Assembly: GCF_017897595.1 (NCBI RefSeq)
Contig: NZ_JAGKIK010000003.1
Coordinates: forward strand, 334,581-398,580
Source of the DNA: Aquimarina sp. U1-2
Lineage (GTDB): Bacteria > Bacteroidota > Bacteroidia > Flavobacteriales > Flavobacteriaceae
Reading direction: 5' to 3'
Length of the DNA stretch: 64,000 bases
Part shown: piece by piece, positions 26,135 through 35,432 of the stretch
Layout of the letters: the number at the start of each line of letters is the position of its first letter
How positions within the stretch are numbered: the stretch's first letter is position 1
Made by a program: the position numbers and the translations under genes
The notes under the pieces: generated by a model
Seen by the model: only the letters and a program-made list of their open reading frames with translations
Database searches by the model: none
What the model was told of the DNA's origin: nothing

Positions 26135-28852
26135 ATGAGTGCCAACCAGCAGAATTCAACTTCCTCAAAAAAGAAAAACAATACGTTTGATGATGCCCTT
26201 TTAGATATTTCGCTGTCTCTTGCTAATAGTAAAGACCGTGGGCAACTATACAAAAATATCTATGCCAAGATTAAGCCCCTTTTGGGATTTGATGAAATGG
26301 GACTTTTTGTTATAGACGAAGATCAAGATATTTTTTGGGAACTATTGGAGGTAAATGTGACCAGCAAATTACAAGATGAACTCGCAAAAAAAGAACTATT
26401 GGGGCCATGGCCTTACCGTGGTCGGCATAAAAAGGCATGGATTTACACGGATAAGGTTACTTTTTTTGACATGGAGGAGCAGGCAAGAATTTATCCCAAT
26501 CCGCAGTGGAAATTTATTCTCGATGCTGGTCTTACTAAAATGATTGCCGGACCCTTAATGTTTCAAGGGAAACGGGTTGGATTATTGTGTTTTACCAGTA
26601 AAAACAATAATTTTTTTTCTTCTGCCAATATTCCAGTTTTTGAGCAAATCGCATCGGTCATAGCAGCATCGGTAAGTAATATTCTCGCTTTCGAACAAGT
26701 AAAAAAACGGGAGAGAGACAAAGCCCTTTTATTGAGTATCAGTCAAGAAGTATCTAAAATACATGGTTTGGCAGATTTTTTACGTTTTATAATGCAGGAC
26801 ATCAAACCCATCTTTGGTTTTTACGACGTGGGTATTTTTCTGTTGACTGAAGATGAACAACACCATTACAATTTAGCAGGTGTTCATTCTGATTTTTCAA
26901 AATCTCGATGGAATGATGCCATTCTCAAGTCATCTCAAAAGTTGATGCTGCATGCAGGTTCGCCGGTGGCGTACACCATGAAACAACTTCAAACCATAGA
27001 GGGACCTTTGCAGCAAAATTTTCAGAACCTTATAGAACAATTTCCTTATTATGATCAGTTTCAGTTGAACGACTTTAAAGAAACCCGATACCAAGACTGT
27101 TTAGTCCATGATTTAAAAATTGGCGGAAAGCAATTTGGTCTTTTTTGCATCAATTCTCTAGAAAAAGAGTTTTTTAAGGAAGCGCAGTTTTCACTTTTCA
27201 AGAATATAACCGAACAGCTATCAGTTTCTTTAAGTAATATTTTGACCAATAATAGTCTGCGAAAACGAGAAGAAGAGAAATCTCTGCAGGTAAACCTCGT
27301 CAATGCTTTGAATCGACCAAGCGGTTGGAACACAAAACTATTGCATTTGGTACAACATCTGCAAGCTTACATTGATTGCAGTATAATTGTGTTTGCTTTT
27401 CAGCCGGATAACCGCATTGACTTTTGTTATGCGTTTGAACGTATCGGTGCAGAAGAGTATCGTCAATTTGATTATCAGGAATTTTTAGATTTTGTAGCAC
27501 TAACGGAAGATGAATACCTCTTGCAATATGAAGAAAATGAAAAAACTTTTTTAGAGAATGATGCATCATTTCAAAAGACCAAGAAGAAAAATAGGTTTTT
27601 TAAAAAAACATCTGAAAAATTTCAGGCAAGAAGTCGGCTAAGTACTTCATTACAGTTATCACTGCCCGGTCATTATCGTATCAGTTTTCTAAGTAGGGAA
27701 ACAGCTGGATATAGCAATCAAGACCAACGTCTTTTGGAAGAAATTATACTCACTCTGCAATTATCACTTGATAAACTATTGGCATTTGAACAAATCGAAA
27801 AGCTCAACGCCAAACTACAATTAGAAAAACAATACTTGGAAGAAGAGGTAGAAAAAACATTCAATTTCGGTGAAATTATTGGCGAAAGCGACACCATGAA
27901 AAAAGTATATGAACAAATTGCGCACGTGGCTCCGCTTGATTCCTCTGTATTTATTCAAGGTGAAACTGGTACAGGTAAAGAATTGATTGCCCGTGCCATC
28001 CATAAAAATTCCAAAAGGAAAGACAACATTCTGGTTAAAGTAAATTGTGCCGCCATACCTAAAGATTTGGTAGAAAGCGAACTCTTTGGTCATGAACGTG
28101 GTGCTTTTACCGGTGCGCTTAAAACCCGAGTAGGTAAGTTTGAGCTTGCAAATAATGGCACCATCTTTCTGGATGAGATAGGTGAATTGCCGTTAGATTT
28201 ACAAGCCAAGCTGCTAAGGGTTTTGCAAGAAAAGGAAATAGAACGATTGGGCAGTAACCAGACCCAACAGCTTAATTTTAGATTGATAACAGCAACAAAC
28301 CGAAATTTACAACAGGCCGTAGTTGAGGGTACATTTCGCTCAGACTTGTTCTATCGCATCTTTATCTATCCTATCTATTTACCGGCTTTACGTGAAAGAG
28401 ATGGTGATGTGATAACGATTGCCCAACATTACGCCCATAAATTTGCCAATAAATCAGGGCTGAATTTCTTCGGTTTTAGTGAAGCGGCAAAAGAGCGTAT
28501 GCGCTCCCATGAATGGCCTGGCAATGTACGGGAGCTTGAAAATATCCTGCAACAAGAATTGGTTAAAAATAGAAAGAGTGAGTTGGAGATGCTTTCACTT
28601 GTTGTCAATACAGAGATGCTTCAAATGGGAAAATATAAAAATAAGTTAAACGAGCTGTTCAACTTACCAGAAGATTTTACGCTCAGCGACATAGACCAAA
28701 GCAAACAAGAGCTGGAAAAGCACCTGCTGGAACAAGTGCTGGAAAGAACAAAGTGGCGCGTGAGTGGTCGCCACGGCGCAGCAGCCTTATTGGATGTTAA
28801 AGCAGTCACCTTGGAATATAGGATAAAGAAGTTGGGGTTGGGAAGAAAATGA
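26135..28852 (+). CDS. Sigma-54-dependent activator with three GAF-like sensor domains
   Basis: 905 residues. Two clear GAF domains (about 20-190 and 195-375) and a third, weaker one (about 385-560) precede an AAA+ sigma-54 activator domain. Walker A is GETGTGKE near 609, the sigma-54 contact loop GAFTGA is near 655, and Walker B is TIFLDEIGEL near 675. The C-terminus ends in a Fis-type helix-turn-helix, with WRVSGRHGAAALLDVKAVTL as its hallmark. The first GAF matches the cut-off protein at 1-1140. It is followed 21 bp later by an AraC gene. The ligand is unknown; small organic effectors are usual for such GAF activators (NorR, FhlA). Confidence 0.95.
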   Translation: MSANQQNSTSSKKKNNTFDDALLDISLSLANSKDRGQLYKNIYAKIKPLLGFDEMGLFVIDEDQDIFWELLEVNVTSKLQDELAKKELLGPWPYRGRHKKAWIYTDKVTFFDMEEQARIYPNPQWKFILDAGLTKMIAGPLMFQGKRVGLLCFTSKNNNFFSSANIPVFEQIASVIAASVSNILAFEQVKKRERDKALLLSISQEVSKIHGLADFLRFIMQDIKPIFGFYDVGIFLLTEDEQHHYNLAGVHSDFSKSRWNDAILKSSQKLMLHAGSPVAYTMKQLQTIEGPLQQNFQNLIEQFPYYDQFQLNDFKETRYQDCLVHDLKIGGKQFGLFCINSLEKEFFKEAQFSLFKNITEQLSVSLSNILTNNSLRKREEEKSLQVNLVNALNRPSGWNTKLLHLVQHLQAYIDCSIIVFAFQPDNRIDFCYAFERIGAEEYRQFDYQEFLDFVALTEDEYLLQYEENEKTFLENDASFQKTKKKNRFFKKTSEKFQARSRLSTSLQLSLPGHYRISFLSRETAGYSNQDQRLLEEIILTLQLSLDKLLAFEQIEKLNAKLQLEKQYLEEEVEKTFNFGEIIGESDTMKKVYEQIAHVAPLDSSVFIQGETGTGKELIARAIHKNSKRKDNILVKVNCAAIPKDLVESELFGHERGAFTGALKTRVGKFELANNGTIFLDEIGELPLDLQAKLLRVLQEKEIERLGSNQTQQLNFRLITATNRNLQQAVVEGTFRSDLFYRIFIYPIYLPALRERDGDVITIAQHYAHKFANKSGLNFFGFSEAAKERMRSHEWPGNVRELENILQQELVKNRKSELEMLSLVVNTEMLQMGKYKNKLNELFNLPEDFTLSDIDQSKQELEKHLLEQVLERTKWRVSGRHGAAALLDVKAVTLEYRIKKLGLGRK

Positions 28853-28873
28853 TAAAGCGTATCAAACTAAAAA

Positions 28874-29686
28874 ATGAAGAAACTGTCTGACTTTCAAATA
28901 CTATCCTTAGAAGATTTTTTTAAAGATTATGCTAACGGAACAAAAAGAATAAACCAATACTACTTGTTCTTGTTTCGGAAAGGTAAAGGGAGTATTGCCG
29001 TAGATTTTTTTGAGCATCAAGTAACCCATAATATCATCTGGTTTATTGCTCGAGGAAGAGCAATACAGGTAAATGTTACGGAGTTTGAAGGCTGTGTTGT
29101 ACGTTTTTCCGATACATTTTTAGATTTGAATGCTAATGAGAATAAAGAATCATTCAGGAGTATATTATACCACTATTTCTGTCATTCCCCCTTCTTTGAA
29201 CCAGGTGAACAAGAACTCGCACAATTTCAACATCTTTTTAATGAAATGCAACAAGAATACAACCGCAATAATTCATCCAGAATTTTGTTACAGTCTTATC
29301 TCAAAATAGTATTGATCAATTACCAAAGAGGAATCAAACCCAATTCAAAAAACTATCAAGAAAACACTACCAATACGATAATAATTCTTAGAAGTAACAT
29401 CGAGCAGCATTATATTGCGTACAAAAAGGCTTCATTCTATGCTGAAAAACAATATCTTTCATTAAAAAGGTTAAATGAAATCGCTACATCTGGTATAGGT
29501 AAAACAGTTACCCAACTTTTGCATGAAAGAATCATTCTTGAGGCCAAACGAAGATTGCTGTTTACTTCTTTATCTGTTTCTCAAATTGCGTATCAATTAG
29601 GTTATGAAGACGTAGATTATTTTTATCGTTTTTTCAAGAAAAATGTAGGGTGCACAGCTACCCACTTTCGTAATTCCGGCAAATAA
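28874..29686 (+). CDS. AraC-family regulator
   Basis: 270 residues. A cupin-like N-domain (INQYYLFLFRKGKGSIAVDF) is followed by the AraC helix-turn-helix pair at about 175-268: SLKRLNEIATSGIGKTVTQL, then VSQIAYQLGYEDVDYFYRFF and a final FRN. It begins 21 bp after the sigma-54 activator and is probably in the same transcript. The ABM and MBL genes follow at 80 bp and are candidate targets. Confidence 0.93.
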   Translation: MKKLSDFQILSLEDFFKDYANGTKRINQYYLFLFRKGKGSIAVDFFEHQVTHNIIWFIARGRAIQVNVTEFEGCVVRFSDTFLDLNANENKESFRSILYHYFCHSPFFEPGEQELAQFQHLFNEMQQEYNRNNSSRILLQSYLKIVLINYQRGIKPNSKNYQENTTNTIIILRSNIEQHYIAYKKASFYAEKQYLSLKRLNEIATSGIGKTVTQLLHERIILEAKRRLLFTSLSVSQIAYQLGYEDVDYFYRFFKKNVGCTATHFRNSGK

Positions 29687-29766
29687 TCCAGTTACTCCAG
29701 TAATTTGTATAGTCAAGTCAGTTTTAATCTTTATGATATTTGTATATCATTTAGAACCAAAATGTT

Positions 29767-30207
29767 ATGAAGTCAACTGTCAAGATTAATTTTTTTAAGT
29801 CTCTAATTTTTCCTCTCTTAATTTTTACAATGATGCATACAGAAGCACAAGAAATTGACCCTAATTTACTATCAGACCCGATAGTGAAAAAAGTATCAGA
29901 CCCCGATAAGCCCTTTAGCGTATTGATCGATATTACATTAATACCCGGTATGGAGATTGAATTTGAAAAACAATTTGCTCCAGTAATTGCAAAGGTTAGA
30001 AAAGAAAAAGGAAATATTGAGTTTCAGTTAAGTCGTCATCCTGAAGAACCCAATGTATACTTTTTATATGAGCGATGGAAAAACGTAGAAGTTTTAAAGG
30101 CACATATGACGACCCCTCACATGAGCCAATTCTGGTCTAAATATTTTCCGATGATTGCTAGAATACCCACAATTAGGGTGTTTATGGAGCGAGACTTACA
30201 AAAATAG
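29767..30207 (+). CDS. Exported ABM-family monooxygenase-like protein
   Basis: 146 residues. The leader (INFFKSLIFPLLIFTMMHTEAQ) is a Sec signal peptide. The mature part is an antibiotic-biosynthesis-monooxygenase domain: FSVLIDITLIPGMEIEFEKQ, GNIEFQLSRHPEEPNVYFLY, then ERWKNVEVLKAHMTTPHM. The family acts without cofactors on quinols or other aromatic substrates, or simply binds small molecules. Periplasmic location is unusual. The stop is 9 bp before the MBL gene, so the pair is an operon. Confidence 0.9.
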   Translation: MKSTVKINFFKSLIFPLLIFTMMHTEAQEIDPNLLSDPIVKKVSDPDKPFSVLIDITLIPGMEIEFEKQFAPVIAKVRKEKGNIEFQLSRHPEEPNVYFLYERWKNVEVLKAHMTTPHMSQFWSKYFPMIARIPTIRVFMERDLQK

Positions 30208-30216
30208 GTAGCTCCC

Positions 30217-31203
30217 ATGAACAGAAGAAATAGCATTAAAACCATGATAACGGCTGGTATAGGATTTTCTTTACCACTACCGTTATTTTCAAAAACATAT
30301 AACAAACCAAATAAAATCATGAGTAAGCGTAAACAAAATACTCCATTTTATCATTTCGAGGTAGGTGATTTTGATGCCACTGTTATTTCAGATGGCCAAT
30401 CGCTTTTTCCAGCTTATCCATTGTATGCGGTAAATGTTAAAGAAGAAGAGGTTGCTAAGAGTCTTACATCTTATTTTTTACCTGAAAAGGATTACTTATT
30501 GCAGTGTAATTGTTTGCTACTGGAACGCGAAAACGAAAAAATCTTAATAGATACTGGCGCAGGAAAAAGTTTAGGTGATGGATTTGGGATGCTAAATGAT
30601 AACCTGAAGAAATTGGGAGTTACCGGTGAAGAAATAACAGCTGTGCTGTTGACCCACTGTCATTTAGACCATATTGGTGGATTGACCATGAATGAAGAAC
30701 AAGTATTTCCGAATGCCGTAGTACATATCTGTGAAAAGGAATGGAATTTTTGGTCTACTTCATCCGTAGATTTATCGAGCATGCCCATTGAACAAGGGTT
30801 TAGGGATAATTTTAAAAATGCAGTTGGTGTAAACCTTGTTCCCTTTAAAAACAATATCAAAACATTTCGCTATGGCGAAGAGGTGTTGAGTGGTATACAG
30901 GCTATTGACGCAAGCGGGCATTCGCCGGGCCACACCTGTTTTTGGATAAAATCTGGAGCAGACTCGCTATTGCATACCGGTGATATTTTTCACCATCCAG
31001 CCTTTGATTTAAAACATCCTGAATGGGCAACTGCTTTTGACCAAGATGCGAAGCAAGCGTATAAAAAGAGAATTAAAGTAGTAGATATGGCAGTTGCTGA
31101 AAGAATCACCGTATTATCGTATCATACACCCTTTCCCGCATTTGGAAATATTCAAAAACTAGCTAATGGATACCAGTGGATTCCTTCAACTTGGTTAATA
31201 TAA
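30217..31203 (+). CDS. Exported MBL-fold metallo-hydrolase
   Basis: 328 residues. The leader MNRRNSIKTMITAGIGFSLP is Tat-like (RRNSIKT). The metallo-beta-lactamase motif THCHLDHIGG gives H147, H149, D151 and H152. Further ligand motifs are SGHSPGHT and HTGDIFHHP, and YHTPFP completes the site. A dinuclear zinc or iron site is expected. The substrate is open: lactonase, alkyl-sulfatase or thioesterase activities all occur in this family. It is coupled to the exported ABM gene. Confidence 0.92.
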   Translation: MNRRNSIKTMITAGIGFSLPLPLFSKTYNKPNKIMSKRKQNTPFYHFEVGDFDATVISDGQSLFPAYPLYAVNVKEEEVAKSLTSYFLPEKDYLLQCNCLLLERENEKILIDTGAGKSLGDGFGMLNDNLKKLGVTGEEITAVLLTHCHLDHIGGLTMNEEQVFPNAVVHICEKEWNFWSTSSVDLSSMPIEQGFRDNFKNAVGVNLVPFKNNIKTFRYGEEVLSGIQAIDASGHSPGHTCFWIKSGADSLLHTGDIFHHPAFDLKHPEWATAFDQDAKQAYKKRIKVVDMAVAERITVLSYHTPFPAFGNIQKLANGYQWIPSTWLI

Positions 31204-31288
31204 TATTTTAGATTTGTGCGGTATACTATTAGAATAAACAAACCGACTTTGATTACACAAGCATGCTATTTTACAGGTGTGCTATATA

Positions 31289-31929
31289 CTACCGCTTTTT
31301 AAATATCACCAGTTCACTAAGAACTTGTCCGGCTTCCTTAGCTACTTTTGAAGAGCTCTTAATGGTATGGTCGCCAATCAAGCTATGAAACTTTTTGGGT
31401 AATGGTGAATTTCCTGGATAATTCAGACTTCCATAAATCTGAAGGTCGTCCAAGTAACCTCCTTCCCATTGTATGTCCCCGGAGTAATCTCACTCAAGAC
31501 CATAAAATGTAAATGGTTTTTTATTGAAAACCTCAAGCTCTTCGATTGTATTGCCAAGGGTAATCCCTTCTTTTGTTTTCCATTCTGTCTGATGCCCAGC
31601 TATTTTGAAAGAAAGCAGAGTATTAAAATGTAGTGAATCTTCTTCCCAGATAAACTCAACTTGATTTTTAGTTCCAGGAAATAATAAACTATTGTTGTAC
31701 GTCTCTTCCATTTATGGATATCTACCTATTCCCCTTTCCACATTTTTACCAAATATTGCTTTCAATTCGGTTTCAGAATCAAAAGACAACAAGCTATCCA
31801 GTGGAAAGTCTATAGTGTATTTAGATGCTTCCAGGGATTGCAAATCGTTCTCTTCCTTCTGACTTTTTTTCCAGTACAACCTAACATGGTTATCAAAAGA
31901 AATAGTAATCCAATTAGTTTTTTATGCAT
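31289..31929 (-). pseudogene. Decayed lipoprotein gene with three lesions
   Basis: The start at 31927-31929 gives a lipoprotein leader ending TMLGC. After GCTGKK the frame shifts at a run of seven A (about 31864-31870). The +1 frame continues as a soluble domain (SKYTIDFPLDSLLSF). It meets a TAA at 31712-31714 just before EETYNNSLLF, then a TGA at 31490-31492 after FTFYGLE, where a Trp would fit (YGLEWDYSG). It continues in frame as GGYLDDLQIYGSLNY to a final TAG at 31289. Reassembled length is about 205 residues, close to an uncharacterised flavobacterial lipoprotein type I recall by pattern only. The 73-codon open frame within is a fragment, not a separate gene. Confidence 0.72.
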
Positions 31930-32061
31930 AGTTTCCGTTTTAACTCAAAAATAATCTGTTGTAAACAATATACATTTAAAACCAAAGTAATATCCAATCG
32001 AACCCTATTTTCTCTTATTATTTATCATCAAAAGCGTGACTTAGATGCTTACTATGTATTT

Positions 32062-33024
32062 TTAGGTAATAGCATAAAAGTCCTCTCGATACTCTTGGGG
32101 AGATACCCCAGTATTTTTTTTGAAAAACCGACTAAAATAAGACGGATTACTGTAGCCCAACACATAACCTATTTCTGAAATGGGCATTGAGGTATGTACC
32201 AATTTACATTGCGCTGCCAGTATATAACGGTCTAGTATGATGGTTTTTGGGCTTTTACCGGTTGATTTTTTTACTTGGTTGCACAGTACTTTTTGGTGTA
32301 CATTAAGCGCATTGGCAAAATCATGCACACTTTTATTGGTTACATAATTCGCTTTAATGCCTGATACAAAATGGTCTTCAAGATGTTCAAAAAATTGATG
32401 TGTAAGGGTAGAATTGTGAGCAGATATAAAGGAAAGCATTGAAGTTTGCTTAGAAATATGACGTTTAAGATGTAACAAGATTTCAAGCACCTCTACCCGT
32501 ATAAGTTCGTAAGAAATACTATCTTTCGTTTCGAAATTAGCATTGGCTTTTTGCATCAGTTGAAAAAAAGAGATATCGCTATCCATACTCAATCTGCTAT
32601 CTACGTACTGACCTTGGAGAAGAAAAGGAAACTCAAGTAACATATTTTTCCGATACTTCAATGATGACAAATATGCTTTGGAGAAAGCAATGAGATAACC
32701 GTGGGGATTATCAATAGTTTTCCAGCTTTTCATCTGCCCGGGGAGCGATATCCCTACTGTATTGGTTTCAAAATGAACACGTTTATTCTGTGTGATTTTT
32801 GAAAGCCTTCCACTGTTTAGAACGTAGATGACATAAAAGTCTTGAACATACGTTTGAGGTAATTGGGCTATCGTTTTAGAAAATTCCTTTATTTCATCGA
32901 TATAAATACCATTGAGACCTCCTGCAAATCGGTATTTGTGATTAAAAAAATGGTCTCCTTTTAATTTTTGTACAAAATCATCAAGGGTAAGGCTTGAACA
33001 ATATTGATTAGTTGTATTAGTCAT
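32062..33024 (-). CDS. AraC-family regulator
   Basis: 320 residues with a cupin-like N-half (about 40-160) and a C-terminal AraC domain: VHDFANALNVHQKVLCNQVK, then ISEIGYVLGYSNPSYFSRFF and TGVSPQEYRE. It is close in layout to the AraC protein at 1420 (shared PGQMKSWKT-like and GYLIAFSKAYL stretches). It is divergent from the sigma-54 activator at 33300 across a 275-bp AT-rich gap, and so mirrors the divergent pair at 1-2373. Confidence 0.93.
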   Translation of the reverse strand: MTNTTNQYCSSLTLDDFVQKLKGDHFFNHKYRFAGGLNGIYIDEIKEFSKTIAQLPQTYVQDFYVIYVLNSGRLSKITQNKRVHFETNTVGISLPGQMKSWKTIDNPHGYLIAFSKAYLSSLKYRKNMLLEFPFLLQGQYVDSRLSMDSDISFFQLMQKANANFETKDSISYELIRVEVLEILLHLKRHISKQTSMLSFISAHNSTLTHQFFEHLEDHFVSGIKANYVTNKSVHDFANALNVHQKVLCNQVKKSTGKSPKTIILDRYILAAQCKLVHTSMPISEIGYVLGYSNPSYFSRFFKKNTGVSPQEYREDFYAIT

Positions 33025-33299
33025 GCTTACAATGTAACCTACTATTATACCAAGAAGTTTTTAAAACATAATCATTTGTTTATCAGTTATTTAAAATACT
33101 TATTCTGCTTATAAAAAGGTTTTAATCAAAAATTATTAAATTTTATTTTTATGATTTTTGCTAAAAAATGGTAAAAAATATCCAAAGAGACAACCTTTTT
33201 GTTTAACTTTTCACATTGTAGTCGCAAGTAGATTTTGATTACTAATTACTCCTTCATACGTAACATAAGAAACTTTTGATTTAAAATCTTATCCATATT

Positions 33300-34286
33300 A
33301 TGGAACAAATCATAGGAAATAGTGCCGAAATGCAAACGGTAAAACAGAAAATAAAGGCATTCTCAACCTTAGACGCTGCAATTTTGATAGAAGGCGAAAC
33401 AGGTACGGGCAAAGAATTAGTTGTTAATGCAATTCACAGGGAGTCAATTCGAAGAAATTTTCCATTGGTAAAAATAAATTGTGCGGCACTTTCCCCAGAA
33501 ATCGTTGAATCAGAATTGTTTGGTCACATAAAAGGGGCTTTTAGTGGTGCGGTTAACGATCACAAGGGAAAATTTGAATATGCCGAAAATGGCACTATTT
33601 TTTTAGATGAGATTTCTGAACTTTCATTAACTATACAAGCCAAACTTTTACGGGTACTGCAAGAGAAAGAAGTGGTGCGTTTAGGAAGTAATGAGACCAG
33701 AAAAATTAATTTTAGGGTGGTCGCCGCAACCAATAAAAACCTTTCTGAAATGGTTAGAATGGGTACTTTCAGAGCTGATTTGCTTTTTCGTTTACAACAA
33801 CTAACCATTTACATTCCACCGTTAAGAGCGCGTGGTGCTGATATTGCGTTACTTGCCGAATATTTCGGACGAAAACTCTCAAATTCTTTGGATACGGATT
33901 TTTCAGGATTTACTAGTAATACCATTACTCATTTTAGAAAATATGATTGGCCTGGTAATGTACGTGAACTCAAAAATCGAATACAACAACAACTGGTCAC
34001 TTCATCAGAAACAGTTTTGCATATCAATCCTAAACGCTTTCAAAATTTACAGGTTCCCGCTGCTAAAGGTGATGTATCTCAATTTTTAGACCTAAATCGA
34101 CCTGAAAAACTGACGATGTCAAGAATAAAAGAATATAAAGAGAATATTGAAAAAGCTTGTATTGAAGCAGTATTACAGCATACTCGTTGGCGAGTGAGCG
34201 GCCCTAAAGGCGCGGCAAAAATTCTAAAAGTAAATGCCAGTACGCTAGATTCTAGATTGAAAAAGCTTGGGATTAGTACCAAGTAG
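33300..34286 (+). CDS. Sigma-54 activator lacking a sensor domain
   Basis: 328 residues that begin directly with the AAA+ domain (EQIIGNSAEMQTVKQKI). Walker A GETGTGKE is at about 32-39, the sigma-54 contact loop reads GAFSGA (usual GAFTGA) near 79, and Walker B is TIFLDEISEL. The end is a Fis-type helix-turn-helix with WRVSGPKGAAKILKVNAST. PspF and similar proteins share this sensorless layout and are held in check by a partner. The neighbouring AraC regulator, or one of the GAF proteins, could fill that role (inference). The Ser-for-Thr change is tolerated in some family members. Confidence 0.94.
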   Translation: MEQIIGNSAEMQTVKQKIKAFSTLDAAILIEGETGTGKELVVNAIHRESIRRNFPLVKINCAALSPEIVESELFGHIKGAFSGAVNDHKGKFEYAENGTIFLDEISELSLTIQAKLLRVLQEKEVVRLGSNETRKINFRVVAATNKNLSEMVRMGTFRADLLFRLQQLTIYIPPLRARGADIALLAEYFGRKLSNSLDTDFSGFTSNTITHFRKYDWPGNVRELKNRIQQQLVTSSETVLHINPKRFQNLQVPAAKGDVSQFLDLNRPEKLTMSRIKEYKENIEKACIEAVLQHTRWRVSGPKGAAKILKVNASTLDSRLKKLGISTK

Positions 34287-34332
34287 TTACGTCTCGTTTA
34301 CTTCTAGTTGGTTTAATTTTTAAAATCTACTA

Positions 34333-34360
34333 TGGTATAATGCCCACAAGGCATATACCA
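34333..34360 (+). terminator. Hairpin after the sigma-54 activator gene
   Basis: TGGTATAATGCC-CACAA-GGCATATACCA forms an 11-bp stem with one bulged base and a 5-base loop, 47 bp past the stop. Only A residues follow, so it could equally be an operator upstream of the oxidative cluster. Confidence 0.45.
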
Positions 34361-34531
34361 AAAAGTATCAGTATTCTTCCAAAAAAGGATACGTCTTCTT
34401 CACCACTATTCATGATATTTGAATCATAAACGCTTAAACAGTTTTTCCTTAATTGTGCAAATTAGCAATTTATGCTTGTTTATAGTCAATTAAAAAGCTC
34501 AAATGGTTTCTATAATCAAATCCAGAAATAC

Positions 34532-35422
34532 ATGAAAAAGTTAATCTTACCATTCATTTTTATATCAATCATAATTAATAATATGAGCGCACAAGAAACT
34601 ATAAAATTCAAGGTCATCGGAGGCTATCAATTTGCAGAAGGCTATGCCATTCAAAACAATGACCCTTTTGTTTATGCACAATCCGGACAGCTTACCGGTT
34701 CTTGGCATTGGGAGTTTGAAAATGGAAAAAAAGGAAATACGCATATCAATGGTGCTACCGCGAACAGAGTACTTTTTAATGGCGAAAACCAACTGATGGG
34801 TACCATGAAAATTAATATGTTCGAATTTGAAGGCTCAAATCCAGAGAGCGATTTACTCTTTCTGTCATACACATCCACAAAGTTCACGGCAGAACCCAGC
34901 AATGTCGTTATCAAGGTTTCCGGTGAATTTACCGGAGGTACGGGAAAATACAAAGGGGCAAGAGGCTGGCTTACGGTAACTTCGGTCAACGGCTTCTTCG
35001 ATGATGGAAAAGGTGAGATTTATCTAGGCGACCAACCTGAAATTACAGAAGAACTGGTAAAAAAATGGACCGAAGATTATTTTAAGGCCACCCAAAGCGG
35101 AGATGCCAAAGTGTGGGCAGATTCTTTTGCGGGCAATGCCTATATAAACGACCCTTATGGCAGCCCGGCACCAAACAGTAGAGCAGAAATTGAAGCGATT
35201 GGCACTAATTTTATGTCGGCTTTCAAATCAGCAGGGCTTTACCCCGATTATATTTTTGTAAACGGATTGATAGCCACCTCAAAATGGACCGGAAGGGGCC
35301 TGATGCATGACGGCAAGAAAGCCACCTTTGAGGGTGTCAATGTTACCACCTATAATGAAAAGGGAGAAATCATAAGCCATATTGGCTATTGGGATCCAGC
35401 AAAAATGAAAATTTCACAATAA
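34532..35422 (+). CDS. Exported fusion of an AOC/dirigent-like barrel and a SnoaL/NTF2-like domain
   Basis: 296 residues from the ATG at 34532; a longer in-frame start at 34472 adds 20 residues before a proper signal peptide (LILPFIFISIIINNMSAQ). Residues 25-165 look like the allene-oxide-cyclase/dirigent barrel, with the GGTGKYKGARG motif at 135-145. Residues 170-296 are a SnoaL-like/NTF2 fold (WTEDYFKATQSGDAKVWADS, then GLMHDGKKATFEGVNVTTY). Both folds bind hydrophobic or unsaturated ligands. It is the first gene of the oxidative cluster, 10 bp before the F420-type reductase gene. Confidence 0.8.
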   Translation: MKKLILPFIFISIIINNMSAQETIKFKVIGGYQFAEGYAIQNNDPFVYAQSGQLTGSWHWEFENGKKGNTHINGATANRVLFNGENQLMGTMKINMFEFEGSNPESDLLFLSYTSTKFTAEPSNVVIKVSGEFTGGTGKYKGARGWLTVTSVNGFFDDGKGEIYLGDQPEITEELVKKWTEDYFKATQSGDAKVWADSFAGNAYINDPYGSPAPNSRAEIEAIGTNFMSAFKSAGLYPDYIFVNGLIATSKWTGRGLMHDGKKATFEGVNVTTYNEKGEIISHIGYWDPAKMKISQ

Positions 35423-35432
35423 AGTCAAAATC

